This document shows, one piece after another, positions 54,599 to 63,839 of a stretch of 64,000 nucleotides of DNA. The DNA is from Nitrospirales bacterium (lineage in GTDB: Bacteria > Nitrospirota > Nitrospiria > Nitrospirales > UBA8639). Numbering within the stretch: position 1 is the first letter of the stretch; each line of letters starts with the position of its first letter. The position numbers and the translations under genes were made by a program. The notes under the pieces are model-generated. The model worked only from the letters and a program-made list of their open reading frames with translations, had not been told where the DNA came from and did no database searches. The stretch lies in the NCBI GenBank assembly GCA_021604005.1, contig BQIV01000017.1, positions 1 through 64,000 on the forward strand. The letters are read 5' to 3'.

Positions 54599-55117
54599 TC
54601 ATTTTGAAAAAGATTTTTTTTTAATTGTTGAGTCGAGGTCCTTCAAAGGAATTTTCCAGCTTTCAGCAAGTTTTCCCGGTTCTTGTAGATTGGCTTTTTC
54701 TAATTCTTTTAGGAGTGCCACACGAACTAGGGCCTCCATTCCCATGTAAAGATGAGATGTAGCAAGAATTTCCCCACCTTTGAACCAGTTCTTTAGAGTC
54801 AACTCGTATTGAACGATTGCTCGTCTTATACGATCTGAATCTTTGTGAGTGCTTAAAGCATCAATAATTCTAACTACTACTTTGGGATTAATTTTTCTTG
54901 AGGGAATTGGTAGACCACGTTTCCACGTTTGAAAGTTCTCAAAAAACTCCCTTTTCCTTTTACCCGGAGTATTATCGAATGCTATATGCAGCTGACATTC
55001 CCCGGCATATCCGTTACTACAGAAAGAAATTAAAGTTGAAAAAAACTGAGCAGCAGACCAAAAAGCTTCGATTGCCGATGAAAGCGAAGGCGCAGGTCCT
55101 CTGGCATCAACCCACAA
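54599..55117 (-). CDS. Middle part of the same split protein (172 aa)
   Basis: The frame starts at a TTG (55117) in conventional reading, but its sense continues upstream without stop to the A AAA AAG site near 55181 (VILTFRTLYENEG, then SQVPRELWVDARGP). Its downstream end lies in a nine-A run (ATT AAA AAA AAA TCT); one A fewer would join it to the following 405-residue frame. Motifs are not recognised (IEAFWSAAQFFSTLISF; ATSHLYMGMEALVRVALLKE). AT-rich like its neighbour. Confidence 0.6.
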   Translation of the reverse strand: MWVDARGPAPSLSSAIEAFWSAAQFFSTLISFCSNGYAGECQLHIAFDNTPGKRKREFFENFQTWKRGLPIPSRKINPKVVVRIIDALSTHKDSDRIRRAIVQYELTLKNWFKGGEILATSHLYMGMEALVRVALLKELEKANLQEPGKLAESWKIPLKDLDSTIKKKSFSK

Positions 55118-55176
55118 TTCCCTTGGTACTTGTGAGTCAAACCCTTCATTTTCATAAAGAGTCCTGAATGTTAAAA

Positions 55177-55296
55177 TTACTTTTTTCCCTCAATTGAAAT
55201 TTCTCCGCTCAATTTTTCGTCCGGCTTTAATCTGAGGCGAGAGCCAGCCCTGGTTACTACAACAAATTGGGTATCCTTATCTTTTTCTCTATTCAT
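55177..55296 (-). CDS. N-terminal part of the split protein (39 codons)
   Basis: ATG at 55296, then MNREKDKDTQFVVVTRAGSR and LKPDEKLSGEISIEGKK to a TAA at 55177. The last codons are GGA AAA AAG, which form the slippery heptamer A AAA AAG. A -1 shift here enters the frame of the 172-residue part exactly. Too short to be a likely gene on its own and without a clear ribosome site. Confidence 0.5.
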   Translation of the reverse strand: MNREKDKDTQFVVVTRAGSRLRLKPDEKLSGEISIEGKK

Positions 55297-55733
55297 TATT
55301 GCTTAGCTATGTACCATAGTTTGGGATAATCGGAGATTTTGAAGAATTGTTACAGGTAAAGATAGTGCTGTTTGGCCTAATTGAAATGATGCCGAGTCTC
55401 ATGAAAAAAAATTAAGAAACAGGTCTTGCGCTCCAACATTGGTTATTTATTACCTATATTGGCTACGAACTTTCCAGGCCCCAATCTTACTTTCAAAATC
55501 ATTTTTTTTCGAACTCATCAAAAACTCAAGCCAACGTATTACAAAAACAAGAATTTGAGTTCTCGTTTTTACTAGGCTTTTGACCATGTCAATGATGCTA
55601 CCCAACCTTTAGAAAAATGTATAGGGATTGGCTCGTGATTAACTCTTTGTAAATTCGTGAGGACTTTGAATCGTTTGATATAATCAAACACCATATCTCG
55701 TGCCTGAATCGTAGATTATTGGATACCCTGAAC
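55297..55733. other. AT-rich intergenic region
   Basis: No gene is supported. Contains several A- and T-runs and must hold the promoters for the split gene (minus) and the lipoprotein gene (plus). No clear promoter pair or repeat was identified. Confidence 0.45.
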
Positions 55734-56339
55734 ATGCATAGCATACGAATCATGGTCGTCAGCACTGTCATGTTGTTGTCGGGTTGCGTCACGTATATCC
55801 CGAGCAACCCTGATAACATTTGTCATATTTTCTTTGGTGAAACTGACTGGTATGAAGCTGCTCGGGACGCACAACAACGATGGGGAACACCCATCTATGT
55901 GATGATGGCCATCATGCACCAGGAATCCCGATTTATCGATGATGCGCAGCCGCCACGTGATTGGGCTTTAGGTTTTATTCCTTTGCCGCGTAATTCCTCC
56001 GCGTATGGGTACGCGCAAGCTCAAGATCCAGCCTGGGAGGACTATACAGAACAAACAGACAACTCGGGTGCCGATCGTGATGATTTTGAAGACGCGATTG
56101 ATTTTATTGGCTGGTACACGGACGGGACGCAGAAACGCCTCAAGCTTTCCAAGTGGGATGCCTATCGGCAGTATTTAGCCTACCATGAAGGGCGTGGCGG
56201 GTATCAGCGAAAGACGTATCAACGAAAGCCCTGGCTGAAAGGCGTCGCCCAAAAAGTGAAGCGGCGTGCCCTACGGTATAACCAACAACTCAAAACTTGC
56301 AAGGCGGAGTTAGACGATGAGGTTGATAGTTGGTTTTAA
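55734..56339 (+). CDS. Transglycosylase-SLT-like lipoprotein
   Basis: 201 residues from the ATG at 55734. Signal ends in LLSGC (lipobox). The SLT-type core has TPIYVMMAIMHQESRF with the catalytic Glu in HQESRF, and AYGYAQAQDPAWEDYTEQT. GWYTDGTQKRL and YLAYHEGRGGY follow. Family members cleave peptidoglycan at the outer membrane. The frame is open to a TTG at 55719. C-terminus Lys/Arg-rich. Confidence 0.88.
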   Translation: MHSIRIMVVSTVMLLSGCVTYIPSNPDNICHIFFGETDWYEAARDAQQRWGTPIYVMMAIMHQESRFIDDAQPPRDWALGFIPLPRNSSAYGYAQAQDPAWEDYTEQTDNSGADRDDFEDAIDFIGWYTDGTQKRLKLSKWDAYRQYLAYHEGRGGYQRKTYQRKPWLKGVAQKVKRRALRYNQQLKTCKAELDDEVDSWF

Positions 56340-56345
56340 GGACTT

Positions 56346-56834
56346 TCAAATTCGAGGAATCGACAACAAGAGATCGCCTTGTATGGGCACAAATTGTGTA
56401 GCCGCTTTCATCAAGGAAGAGGCCGTTAAGTCAGGAACGCCATAGACTTCTACGGAAACCTTGTACTCCTCGATAATCTTCGTAACCACGGCAGAAAAAT
56501 CGCCATCGCCTGAGGCTAACACAATTGTGTTCACCTCTTTTGCATACTCAAGCATATCAATCGTTATTCCGACATCCCAATCTCCCTTGGCCGAGCCATC
56601 ACGACGTTGGAGATACGGCGTCAGTTTTATTTCGAACCCCATTCTTTCAAGAATCTGCTGAAATGCCTTTTGCCGTTGATCGCCTTTATCCGTCGCATAC
56701 GCAAAAGCCTTGACGACATTCCTGTTGGCTGTCGCCTGTTTCCAAAACGCGTTGTAATCAAAGTGACAGCGATACTGCTGCTTCACGGTGTAGTACATGT
56801 TCTGCACATCGGCAAATACAGCAATGTTGTCCAT
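56346..56834 (-). CDS. NYN-domain protein (LabA/DUF88 type)
   Basis: 162 residues of PIN-like fold: IAVFADVQNMYYTVKQ, GDWDVGITIDMLEYA and LASGDGDFSAVV supply the acidic residues of a nuclease site. Related proteins are RNases or of unknown role. Converges on the lipoprotein gene with a gap of six bases. No partner gene. Confidence 0.9.
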   Translation of the reverse strand: MDNIAVFADVQNMYYTVKQQYRCHFDYNAFWKQATANRNVVKAFAYATDKGDQRQKAFQQILERMGFEIKLTPYLQRRDGSAKGDWDVGITIDMLEYAKEVNTIVLASGDGDFSAVVTKIIEEYKVSVEVYGVPDLTASSLMKAATQFVPIQGDLLLSIPRI

Positions 56835-56893
56835 AATCGTACGAATTCCCTATTCAATACATAAATTGTATGTTCTGAGAAAGACGACTCATG

Positions 56894-57634
56894 TTATTCC
56901 GGGACTCGTTGACGAAGCTTTACAGGTTTTGTACAACCCTTCCGGATTTTCGTATTGATCAATTCAACAAATACCGAGAAGGCCATAGCGAAGTAGATAT
57001 AGCCTTTGGGAATATGAAAAGAAAATCCCTCCCCGATTAACATCACGCCGACCAGCAAAAGAAAACTCAATGCCAGAATTTTGATCGTCGGATGTTCATC
57101 AATAAAATCACTGATGGCTCCGGAAGATGCCATCATCATACCCACGGCTATGATAATGGCCGTTGCCATTACCCATACTTGATCGGCCATGCCTATCGCG
57201 GTGATAACGGAATCCAAGGAAAAGACAATATCCAGTATCGCAATTTGCACAATGACTCCGGCGAACGAAGCTGCAGTGTTGGCTCCACCATGCCCCTCAT
57301 CCCCTTCCAATTTCTCATGAATTTCTAACGTGCTTTTGACAAGCAAAAACAGGCCGCCTCCAATGAGAATGACATCGCGACCCGAAAAGTCATGGTTAAA
57401 GAGGGCAAACCAAGGCGCGGTCAAGCCCATTAGCCAGGACAGCGAAAATAGCAATGCCAATCGAGAGAACATGGCCACACCGAGTCCGATCACCCTCGCA
57501 CGTGCCTGCTCCACCACCGGAAGTTTTGCGGCCAGGATTGATATGAAAATAATATTATCAATCCCAAGTACGATTTCCAGAGCGGTCAGCGTGCCGAGGG
57601 CCAACCATGCTTCAGGATCCATTAACCATTCCAT
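56894..57634 (-). CDS. TerC-family membrane protein
   Basis: 246 residues with seven helices. LEIVLGIDNIIFISILA and AILDIVFSLDSVITAIGMAD are the paired Asp-containing signatures of TerC. Linked to metal (manganese) export or tellurite resistance. GEGFSFHIPKGYIYFAMAFS near the end. AAGGAG precedes the ATG at 57634. No ter cluster nearby. Confidence 0.92.
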   Translation of the reverse strand: MEWLMDPEAWLALGTLTALEIVLGIDNIIFISILAAKLPVVEQARARVIGLGVAMFSRLALLFSLSWLMGLTAPWFALFNHDFSGRDVILIGGGLFLLVKSTLEIHEKLEGDEGHGGANTAASFAGVIVQIAILDIVFSLDSVITAIGMADQVWVMATAIIIAVGMMMASSGAISDFIDEHPTIKILALSFLLLVGVMLIGEGFSFHIPKGYIYFAMAFSVFVELINTKIRKGCTKPVKLRQRVPE

Positions 57635-57761
57635 TGCTCAAACTCCTTCTTCGACAACATGACTATCATGTGATGGAGACACAAGGAATTTAGAGAACAG
57701 GATTCAGCGTGGACCCCATGATCCATCGAATGGGTACATGATGAATGAGATTGAGGAGGTG

Positions 57762-58790
57762 TTATGGAAGTTGAACTCGGGCAATGGTATTCGCGTCGGT
57801 GCCGAACCAAATCGTTTGTGTGGGTTGGTGGTACACCATATGCCGAACCGTGCCTCCACCGCTTTCGATATTCGTGATGCTAATAACGTCTTCGGTCTTT
57901 GTATCAAAGCCGATAAGGCGATTCGGAAATGAGCCCGTTTCCACAAACCAGACCCGATCCTGACTATCGACCGTCATTCCATAGGGCGACGCCGTATCAC
58001 CACCAGGGGCAGGCCATTCCTTTACTGTTTCCGTCGAAGGGGTAAACCGGCCAAGGTAGCCTTTTGCATAATCCACGTACCAGATCGCTCCATCGGATGT
58101 CAGGCCCAATCGTCGCGGCCGTGCATCGGGACGAGGAAGAGAAATTTCTTTCACCGCGTACGTCTTCTCGTCAATGGTCCCTAGTTTATTCGATCCAAAC
58201 TCCGTAAACCACGGCACATTTGCTGTATCAACAACGATGCCATACGGTCTGGCATGAGCGGTAAAGAGCGGCATCAGCACCACGCTACCGGTATCCATAG
58301 TCAATCGTCCCACAAAATTCCCCTGCTGGACCGTAAACCAGACCTCTCCCTTCTCCCCGAACGCCAATGTATGGGGATCGGCGGCATCAGGATTGGGCAT
58401 TATATATTTGATAATATTCCCGGTGTCCGGATCGAGTTTCCCGATATGCGCAGCTCGATTGCCTGCATACCATACAAATCCTTGTGCATCGACAATAAGA
58501 TTGTGTGGACCTGTCCCAGACTCTAAAGGATAGCGGCGAAATTTTCCGGTCTTCGGCTCAAGCATGGCAACATAATCGCCCTGCTGACCGACAAACCACA
58601 CACGATGATCCTGATCCACATACGGATCACGTGGCCGTGTCTGCTCCCAGGGCACAGTCCATTCCGTAATATTGACTGGATTGCGTTCGGCTTGATTGTC
58701 ATTCGATTTGGCCGTGGCACAACCGATAGCAAAGAATAAGCTACAACACAAAATAACACCACATGCGGCGGCAACCACTTGACCCTTCAT
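57762..58790 (-). CDS. Vgb-like beta-propeller lipoprotein
   Basis: 342 residues. Signal with lipobox AIGC, then repeated blades: VWFVGQQGDYVAMLEPKTG, VWYAGNRAAHIGKLDPDTG, VWFTVQQGNFVGRLTMDTG, PWFTEFGSNKLGTID, IWYVDYAKGYLGRFTP and VWFVETGSFPNRLIGFD. The pattern is that of virginiamycin B lyase-type propellers, but as a lipoprotein its role is probably unrelated to antibiotics. GGAGG precedes the ATG at 58790. Confidence 0.88.
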   Translation of the reverse strand: MKGQVVAAACGVILCCSLFFAIGCATAKSNDNQAERNPVNITEWTVPWEQTRPRDPYVDQDHRVWFVGQQGDYVAMLEPKTGKFRRYPLESGTGPHNLIVDAQGFVWYAGNRAAHIGKLDPDTGNIIKYIMPNPDAADPHTLAFGEKGEVWFTVQQGNFVGRLTMDTGSVVLMPLFTAHARPYGIVVDTANVPWFTEFGSNKLGTIDEKTYAVKEISLPRPDARPRRLGLTSDGAIWYVDYAKGYLGRFTPSTETVKEWPAPGGDTASPYGMTVDSQDRVWFVETGSFPNRLIGFDTKTEDVISITNIESGGGTVRHMVYHQPTQTIWFGTDANTIARVQLP

Positions 58791-58836
58791 ACATAACCTC
58801 CAAGCACAATTCGCGTATAGAATAAGCTCTCAGACA

Positions 58837-58935
58837 TTACCCTTTTTTCTTCGCTTTCTTTTCGGCTCGTTTTTCCTTCATCGACTTAGACGGTTTCTTC
58901 TTGGTTTCTTTTCGTGAATCCTGACTTTTCGACAT
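58837..58935 (-). CDS. Very small Lys-rich protein (32 aa)
   Basis: MSKSQDSRKETKKKPSKSMK followed by EKRAEKKAKKKG, half Lys/Arg. GAGGAG lies ten bases before the ATG at 58935, and I recall similar small basic proteins from related genomes. Probably disordered and nucleic acid binding. Follows upstream of the propeller gene on the same strand, 46 bases away. Confidence 0.6.
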   Translation of the reverse strand: MSKSQDSRKETKKKPSKSMKEKRAEKKAKKKG

Positions 58936-59516
58936 GACGATGGCTCCTCAGGGTTTGAATGAACGTTCCTTGATTGCCGTACGGCGCGTCATCCTACCGA
59001 ACCTTTCCAGGAAAGTATAGATATCACGTAATGGGTAATTGTACGTAAAAATTACAAAACATAACATTCCGGACAGGTCTACCACACCGCATTGCGATAT
59101 ATTTCTCACGAAGCCCATCTACCCAACAGGCTCATTTATCCCAGTATGGCTGCCGCTGGAACATTATGTGAGAACAAACCAAAAATTCCTTGTAAATTCA
59201 ATGCGCATATGCGATTTCTTCCTCAGAATGACAAGAAGACTACGCCTTCGCGGCGGGCCTATACCTCACGCTCCTTCACTGTATTATTTGACTCATCACT
59301 GGGAGAATGTTACGTTAAGACACGGTTTGAGCTACGGTTACTGCTACAGAGTGCCTGACAAACATCAGAGCACCTCCCTTCTGACACGATAAGCCCCGTA
59401 GTACGTGATGCTTGAAACCTAAGTTTTCTACCATGCATATTTATGCAAGGGTACTGTAGTGTGATTCAGAACGGCACACACAGGCAGTCCCCTCACTCAG
59501 TTATGAAGGAGAGACG
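58936..59516. other. 580-bp region without a supported gene
   Basis: Open frames at 59039-59392 and 59092-59358 overlap each other and have no protein-like features or ribosome sites. A short palindrome TGCATA-TT-TATGCA lies at 59434-59447. The ribosome site AAGGAGAG ending the region belongs to the gene at 59517. Confidence 0.45.
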
Positions 59517-59816
59517 ATGAAGATGACTAAAGGTTGGCCTGCACATAAACGTCCACATAAAATAGTCCGAATCAAGGATAACCGGAGCATACCCTGGAAA
59601 ACATTAGGCCTCACAGACCCTTCTGAAGAGCAACGGTCTCGATCGATGGACGAAATCCGGCAGCAAGTTCTAATGATGTCCTCACAAGAAATTGGCTTAG
59701 GCTTTGAAGAAATTCAGTACGAAGAGCCACCGAAAGCGTCAAGTTCCCCTTCCCGTGCAAAAGCGGAACGTAAGACACGTGCTCGAACAACGAAAAAGCA
59801 AACGATCCAACGCTAG
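59517..59816 (+). CDS. Small basic protein (99 aa)
   Basis: MKMTKGWPAHKRPHKIVRIK leads into RSIPWKTLGLTDPSEEQRSR, with a helix (DEIRQQVLMMSSQEIGLGFE) and a Lys/Arg-rich tail (RAKAERKTRARTTKKQTIQR). AAGGAGAG is seven bases before the ATG. Family not recognised; the tail suggests nucleic-acid contact. A second basic gene follows on the same strand. Confidence 0.65.
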   Translation: MKMTKGWPAHKRPHKIVRIKDNRSIPWKTLGLTDPSEEQRSRSMDEIRQQVLMMSSQEIGLGFEEIQYEEPPKASSSPSRAKAERKTRARTTKKQTIQR

Positions 59817-59851
59817 GGAGAAGGAGAGGATTACCTTCTTACGCCAATGTA

Positions 59852-60043
59852 ATGGGAAAAATAAAGAAAGAAACGCAAGGCAAACGACTTCGTGAGCATG
59901 CCCAACGACTCAAACGCCAAGAAAAAGCCTTACGTCGTGAACAACGTAAGGATCAATCTGCAGCCGAACCACGACCTGTCGTCGAAGGGGAAGATCCTGA
60001 CCTTATCGGCCTTCGGTGCGGGCCTCAGCCTCCCCTGTTCTAA
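59852..60043 (+). CDS. Small Arg/Lys-rich protein (63 aa)
   Basis: MGKIKKETQGKRLREHAQRL, then KRQEKALRREQRKDQSAAEP, ending EDPDLIGLRCGPQPPLF. A charged helix with a hydrophobic end. I recall proteins with a similar EDPDI.G.R.GPQP end from Nitrospira-like bacteria, which supports it being real. The ribosome site is poor (GGAGAGG is 25 bases away). Confidence 0.5.
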   Translation: MGKIKKETQGKRLREHAQRLKRQEKALRREQRKDQSAAEPRPVVEGEDPDLIGLRCGPQPPLF

Positions 60044-60394
60044 CAATCTCGCTCTACTCCATACGCCGCAATAGCCATTACCCCTATCGGAACACAGTCT
60101 ACATTCTGATATTCCGCGCAGTCACAATAGTACATCGGCTAGAGGACCTATGTACCTCCCGCTACATTTTTATTTCACCACGTGCGATACGTTTCTTTAC
60201 AAATCATCCCATTTGAGCAAAATTTTTCAGCCCAAGACTCCATAAAAACCAACCATCTCTGCCCATCGACCGAGAACGTTCACTAACACCACGGGATAAT
60301 TATTTGAGGCGATACGTTAACCCTCCCACATAATACGCCGATATACTCTTACGTAACGAGTCTCTGCACTTCACACCGTAGAAGGGTACCGTTC
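60044..60394. other. Intergenic region, nothing identified
   Basis: No gene, repeat or clear promoter was seen. The region ends in AAGGG, the ribosome site of the DUF454 gene. Confidence 0.4.
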
Positions 60395-60820
60395 ATGATG
60401 CTTCAGTCCATGCCAATGCGCTTGGGAGTATTACTTACAGGGTGGATCTGTTTAGCCTTGGGGTTCGTAGGCCTTTTCCTTCCCATTCTCCCAACCACGC
60501 CTTTCATCCTGCTTGCAGCCTATTGTTTTTCAAAAAGTTCTCCTCAACTCCACCGCAAGCTCATCCAACAGCCAACACTGGGCCCCATGATTCAACATTG
60601 GGAACAGCATGGCAGCATCAGTAAGCGAGCCAAAATCACTGCGACCGTCACGATGGCCTTTTTATTTTCTCTCTCACTATTTATCCTGTCAGTTGGAGTA
60701 CTCTTGAAAGCAATGCTGATAGGCATCGCGACTGCAGTCTTAGCCTTTATCTGGACAAGGCCACTTCCACCCTATGAACGGGCTGAAGATACGCAGGCAA
60801 AACTTGCCAATGAAATGTAA
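60395..60820 (+). CDS. YbaN-like DUF454 membrane protein
   Basis: 141 residues with three helices. LGFVGLFLPILPTTPFILLA, AAYCFSKSSPQLH and the later helices match the DUF454/YbaN family, whose function is unknown. C-terminal acidic tail. AAGGG precedes the ATG at 60395. Confidence 0.88.
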   Translation: MMLQSMPMRLGVLLTGWICLALGFVGLFLPILPTTPFILLAAYCFSKSSPQLHRKLIQQPTLGPMIQHWEQHGSISKRAKITATVTMAFLFSLSLFILSVGVLLKAMLIGIATAVLAFIWTRPLPPYERAEDTQAKLANEM

Positions 60821-61000
60821 GGATGGCGAATCGGATAACATCCTTTACTACGAATTCCACGCCTCCTCCTCACCTTTCTCACACTTCACAAAACGATTTT
60901 CGCGGCAACTTCCCGTTGTATCACCGGACTATTTTCATTAGTCAAACGGCAATTCAGCAGGACCTCGATTCCTTGATGAAATAAGGCTAAGCCTAAATGG

Positions 61001-61384
61001 TTATTGAGCAGAACGGAATACGGCCAAGAGGTCACTGAGTGCAAGCGTCTTAATCCTGAGCGTTTCTCGTTCCTGATCTACCTGGGTCTTCAATTCAGAA
61101 TCTGTATGATTTTCGGTCAAGGCTTTTGCATTTTTCATCACCCGATCATACTCCTGCTCAATCTTTTCAGGAACGATTCTGTTCGTAGAGAGTTGTGTGA
61201 GAACAGAATGCTTCGTCTCGACTAAATGCTTTTGAAACTCTCCTTCGGAAAGAGATGACTGATATCCATCTTCCGCTCGACAACGGTCAAGGTATTGTGC
61301 AAGAAGCACATACAACCTCAAAAGGGTCTCAGTTGTTTTGATATGGTGTGGGACATCTTCTTGTCCTTGTTGTTCTTGAGACAT
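61001..61384 (-). CDS. Hypothetical helical protein (127 aa)
   Basis: AAGGAGG before the ATG at 61384 fixes the start; the frame is open to 61435. The protein is almost all helix, with LLRLYVLLAQYLDRC and NRIVPEKIEQEYDRVMKNAK, and no membrane segment. Family not recognised. It lies between the DUF454 gene and the esterase-like gene. Confidence 0.65.
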   Translation of the reverse strand: MSQEQQGQEDVPHHIKTTETLLRLYVLLAQYLDRCRAEDGYQSSLSEGEFQKHLVETKHSVLTQLSTNRIVPEKIEQEYDRVMKNAKALTENHTDSELKTQVDQERETLRIKTLALSDLLAVFRSAQ

Positions 61385-61544
61385 GATGGCCTCCTTTCGG
61401 CTTTGACTTGCCCACGGCTGCCTGATCTTCCTCATTTCAACACACAGGCCAAGTCATCGTATTGCCTTATTCCTCATTCTACCATGAAATTTCACTAGAC
61501 TGGTCACATATTTTACGTCCTCAGCCATGAATACATGGAAATTT

Positions 61545-63794
61545 CTATATACTGAATGACGACATGAACCACCGTGAAATTTCACGACCAGAAGATCTTG
61601 CCACCCCAATGGAACATTGCTCTGGACTATCTGTTCGCGCATACGAAATTCGCGTTTGGCGATACACCTTTTCAACCTGCTGGGCAGTAAGCAGTTGGTT
61701 TTGGCCATCGACACCCCCTTCTATTCGAAGTGCCCGAGGCGCCAGTGCTTCGGTAATGTCAGGAATATCTGCTACGGTGAGCAGGTCTTGAATCATTGCA
61801 TCGACCGGCTGATAGACAAAAGGCCCGTCCAGCAATGAGGCATACGAGGCAAGACCGCCATGGACATACACAGCTTGGATTTGCTGTTCGAAGAGTGTCG
61901 TAAGAAGCGACACAACCCCACCGAGCGGTTCACCTCGCTCTGGATAGGGATCTGCATCTAAAGGCACAGCAAGACTCGCGTCAGGATGGTTTGGTGCGGC
62001 TAGTGAATCTCCCCATAGTCCAACACAGTTGGCATTCATATCCTCTCGATATCTGAGATACGCGAGTACCGTCCGCAGGTCACGGACCCGAGATGTGAGT
62101 AGACATTCTCCAAACATCGAACTCGTGGCGGCGACACCTGCGCTTGGACTGAGTCTGCCTCGATAGACTTCACCCTGACGCCCATCGCCAATACCTCGCA
62201 ATTCCGCTAAACACACAATGATTCCGTCACTCAGCAACTGTCGTATCAACGATTGACGCGCCTGTTTTACACGCCGATTGCCTTCTTGCGCCAAACCGAC
62301 CACAACCGGGGATGTGAAGACATCCACGTTAGACGGCCACAAAAGCTGGATCCGTACCAAGACATTGTCCTCAACGGCTAATGTGACATATTCCGACCGG
62401 CCGATTCCCTGACGTCTTGCGTACACGCGATAGGAAGTATCGGAACTCATCGGACCAAGAACGTGGACAAGTTCTTGCTGCAACTGCATGGCGGAGGCAT
62501 CCGGCTCTAGTCTCTCCCGAAATTGGCGAGCAGTCGCGAGCGAACGCGCGCAGAGTTCCTGCGCCACAACATGAACCTTTCGCGGACTGAATACCCGATG
62601 TGCCTCGTCGGTCATACAGTGAAGTTGCTCGTTAGACAAGTATTCAGTCACTTCATAGTCCGGCATGGGAATGTTAAACCACTCATGCAGTATGGGATAA
62701 AGTTGGGCACGATGAGGAAGACCGATATTCATACAATGACTATCCAGAGGACCGCTTCTCGATACACAACCGGAACCATGGACCGCTCTGAGACTGTCGG
62801 ATTCCTCATAGAGTGCATACATCTGTCGAAGATAGTCCCAGGTTGTATCACGACCATTCCAAGCAAATTCGCGTCCATAAATGAGCCGACGAGGAGCAAG
62901 CGAGGCCAAAATAACCCACGGCCAAAATCGTAACCGAGCAGTATCGGGGAGATTTCTTGTCGTTTCCCAATCCCCCATCGCCAGATGCCCAAAATTAAAC
63001 GCAACAACGGCGGATACCCGCAAGTCCAACGCTCCAACCACCGCTGCAAGATCCCCTCCTCCCGCCACCGACCCCATGACGATAATGCGTTCGAGGTCAA
63101 TGTGTGGATCAGCGTGCAAGAGATCAATACCACGCCGTACATCCTGGACCATCCATCCCATAAGACGTTCACCCACCAACTGCAATTGCATATCAAGTAC
63201 ATACCGAAAATAGTAATCTTGCCGATCGGCACGAAATGCTCCGGAAAAGTCTTTCGGGAATTCGAAAGGATGTTGCCGCCGCTCACCATGGCCCAACAAG
63301 TCCATAATCAAGACGGTGCAACCCTGTTGCGCCCATGTCATTCCCATGCACTGCAATTCCTCTTCGGTCTTCGAATTGTGATGACTATGACAGATGATAA
63401 TTGCAGGTGTGTTCTGCGTCATGTTGACGGGACGATAGACGTTCGCCGTCACAGGAAGATCCATGTGCCCAGGAAATACAATATTCTCAATGACATATCC
63501 GATCCGCTGTACAGTACCGGTCACAAGTGAACATAGTCGAACACCTGGTCCATCACGCACATTCAACGATTGACGCAGAGCATCACGCCGAACATCACGG
63601 AAACTCTCCCACTCCGCTTTCGTATTGAGCCCCTTACAGATACCCATATCCTGCAAAACAGCCTCGTGCATTCGTGCAGAGAGTTTCATGCCAAGCTCCC
63701 GGATTCGTCTATTCCCGGCTCCGACTTTTCGCCGCCACACCCATTGACGGAAAGACGGCGGAAGGCGGTCAGTGAGCAACTGTTTCATTCCCAT
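61545..63794 (-). CDS. Two-domain acetyl-esterase-like protein, first nucleophile missing
   Basis: About 749 residues with two alpha/beta-hydrolase domains. The first has IICHSHHNSKTEEE, MDLLGHGERR and VMGSVAGGGDLAAVVGALD, where relatives carry GxSGGG; here the nucleophile position is Ala (GCG). AVVAFNFGH follows. The second domain has CVGLWGDSLAAPN with an intact Ser. Similar two-domain esterases act on acetylated sugars. The frame is open to a TTG at 63839; the ATG at 63794 is preferred. No signal peptide. Confidence 0.72.
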   Translation of the reverse strand: MGMKQLLTDRLPPSFRQWVWRRKVGAGNRRIRELGMKLSARMHEAVLQDMGICKGLNTKAEWESFRDVRRDALRQSLNVRDGPGVRLCSLVTGTVQRIGYVIENIVFPGHMDLPVTANVYRPVNMTQNTPAIIICHSHHNSKTEEELQCMGMTWAQQGCTVLIMDLLGHGERRQHPFEFPKDFSGAFRADRQDYYFRYVLDMQLQLVGERLMGWMVQDVRRGIDLLHADPHIDLERIIVMGSVAGGGDLAAVVGALDLRVSAVVAFNFGHLAMGDWETTRNLPDTARLRFWPWVILASLAPRRLIYGREFAWNGRDTTWDYLRQMYALYEESDSLRAVHGSGCVSRSGPLDSHCMNIGLPHRAQLYPILHEWFNIPMPDYEVTEYLSNEQLHCMTDEAHRVFSPRKVHVVAQELCARSLATARQFRERLEPDASAMQLQQELVHVLGPMSSDTSYRVYARRQGIGRSEYVTLAVEDNVLVRIQLLWPSNVDVFTSPVVVGLAQEGNRRVKQARQSLIRQLLSDGIIVCLAELRGIGDGRQGEVYRGRLSPSAGVAATSSMFGECLLTSRVRDLRTVLAYLRYREDMNANCVGLWGDSLAAPNHPDASLAVPLDADPYPERGEPLGGVVSLLTTLFEQQIQAVYVHGGLASYASLLDGPFVYQPVDAMIQDLLTVADIPDITEALAPRALRIEGGVDGQNQLLTAQQVEKVYRQTRISYARTDSPEQCSIGVARSSGREISRWFMSSFSI

Positions 63795-63839
63795 AGTCAC
63801 AACCCTGCTACACCGTACGGAGAAAGCGCCATACTGCAA

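Noticed and set aside
59039-59392. 117-codon frame in the gap after the propeller gene
   Set aside because: No ribosome site, basic and Pro-rich composition typical of chance frames, and a competing frame overlaps it.
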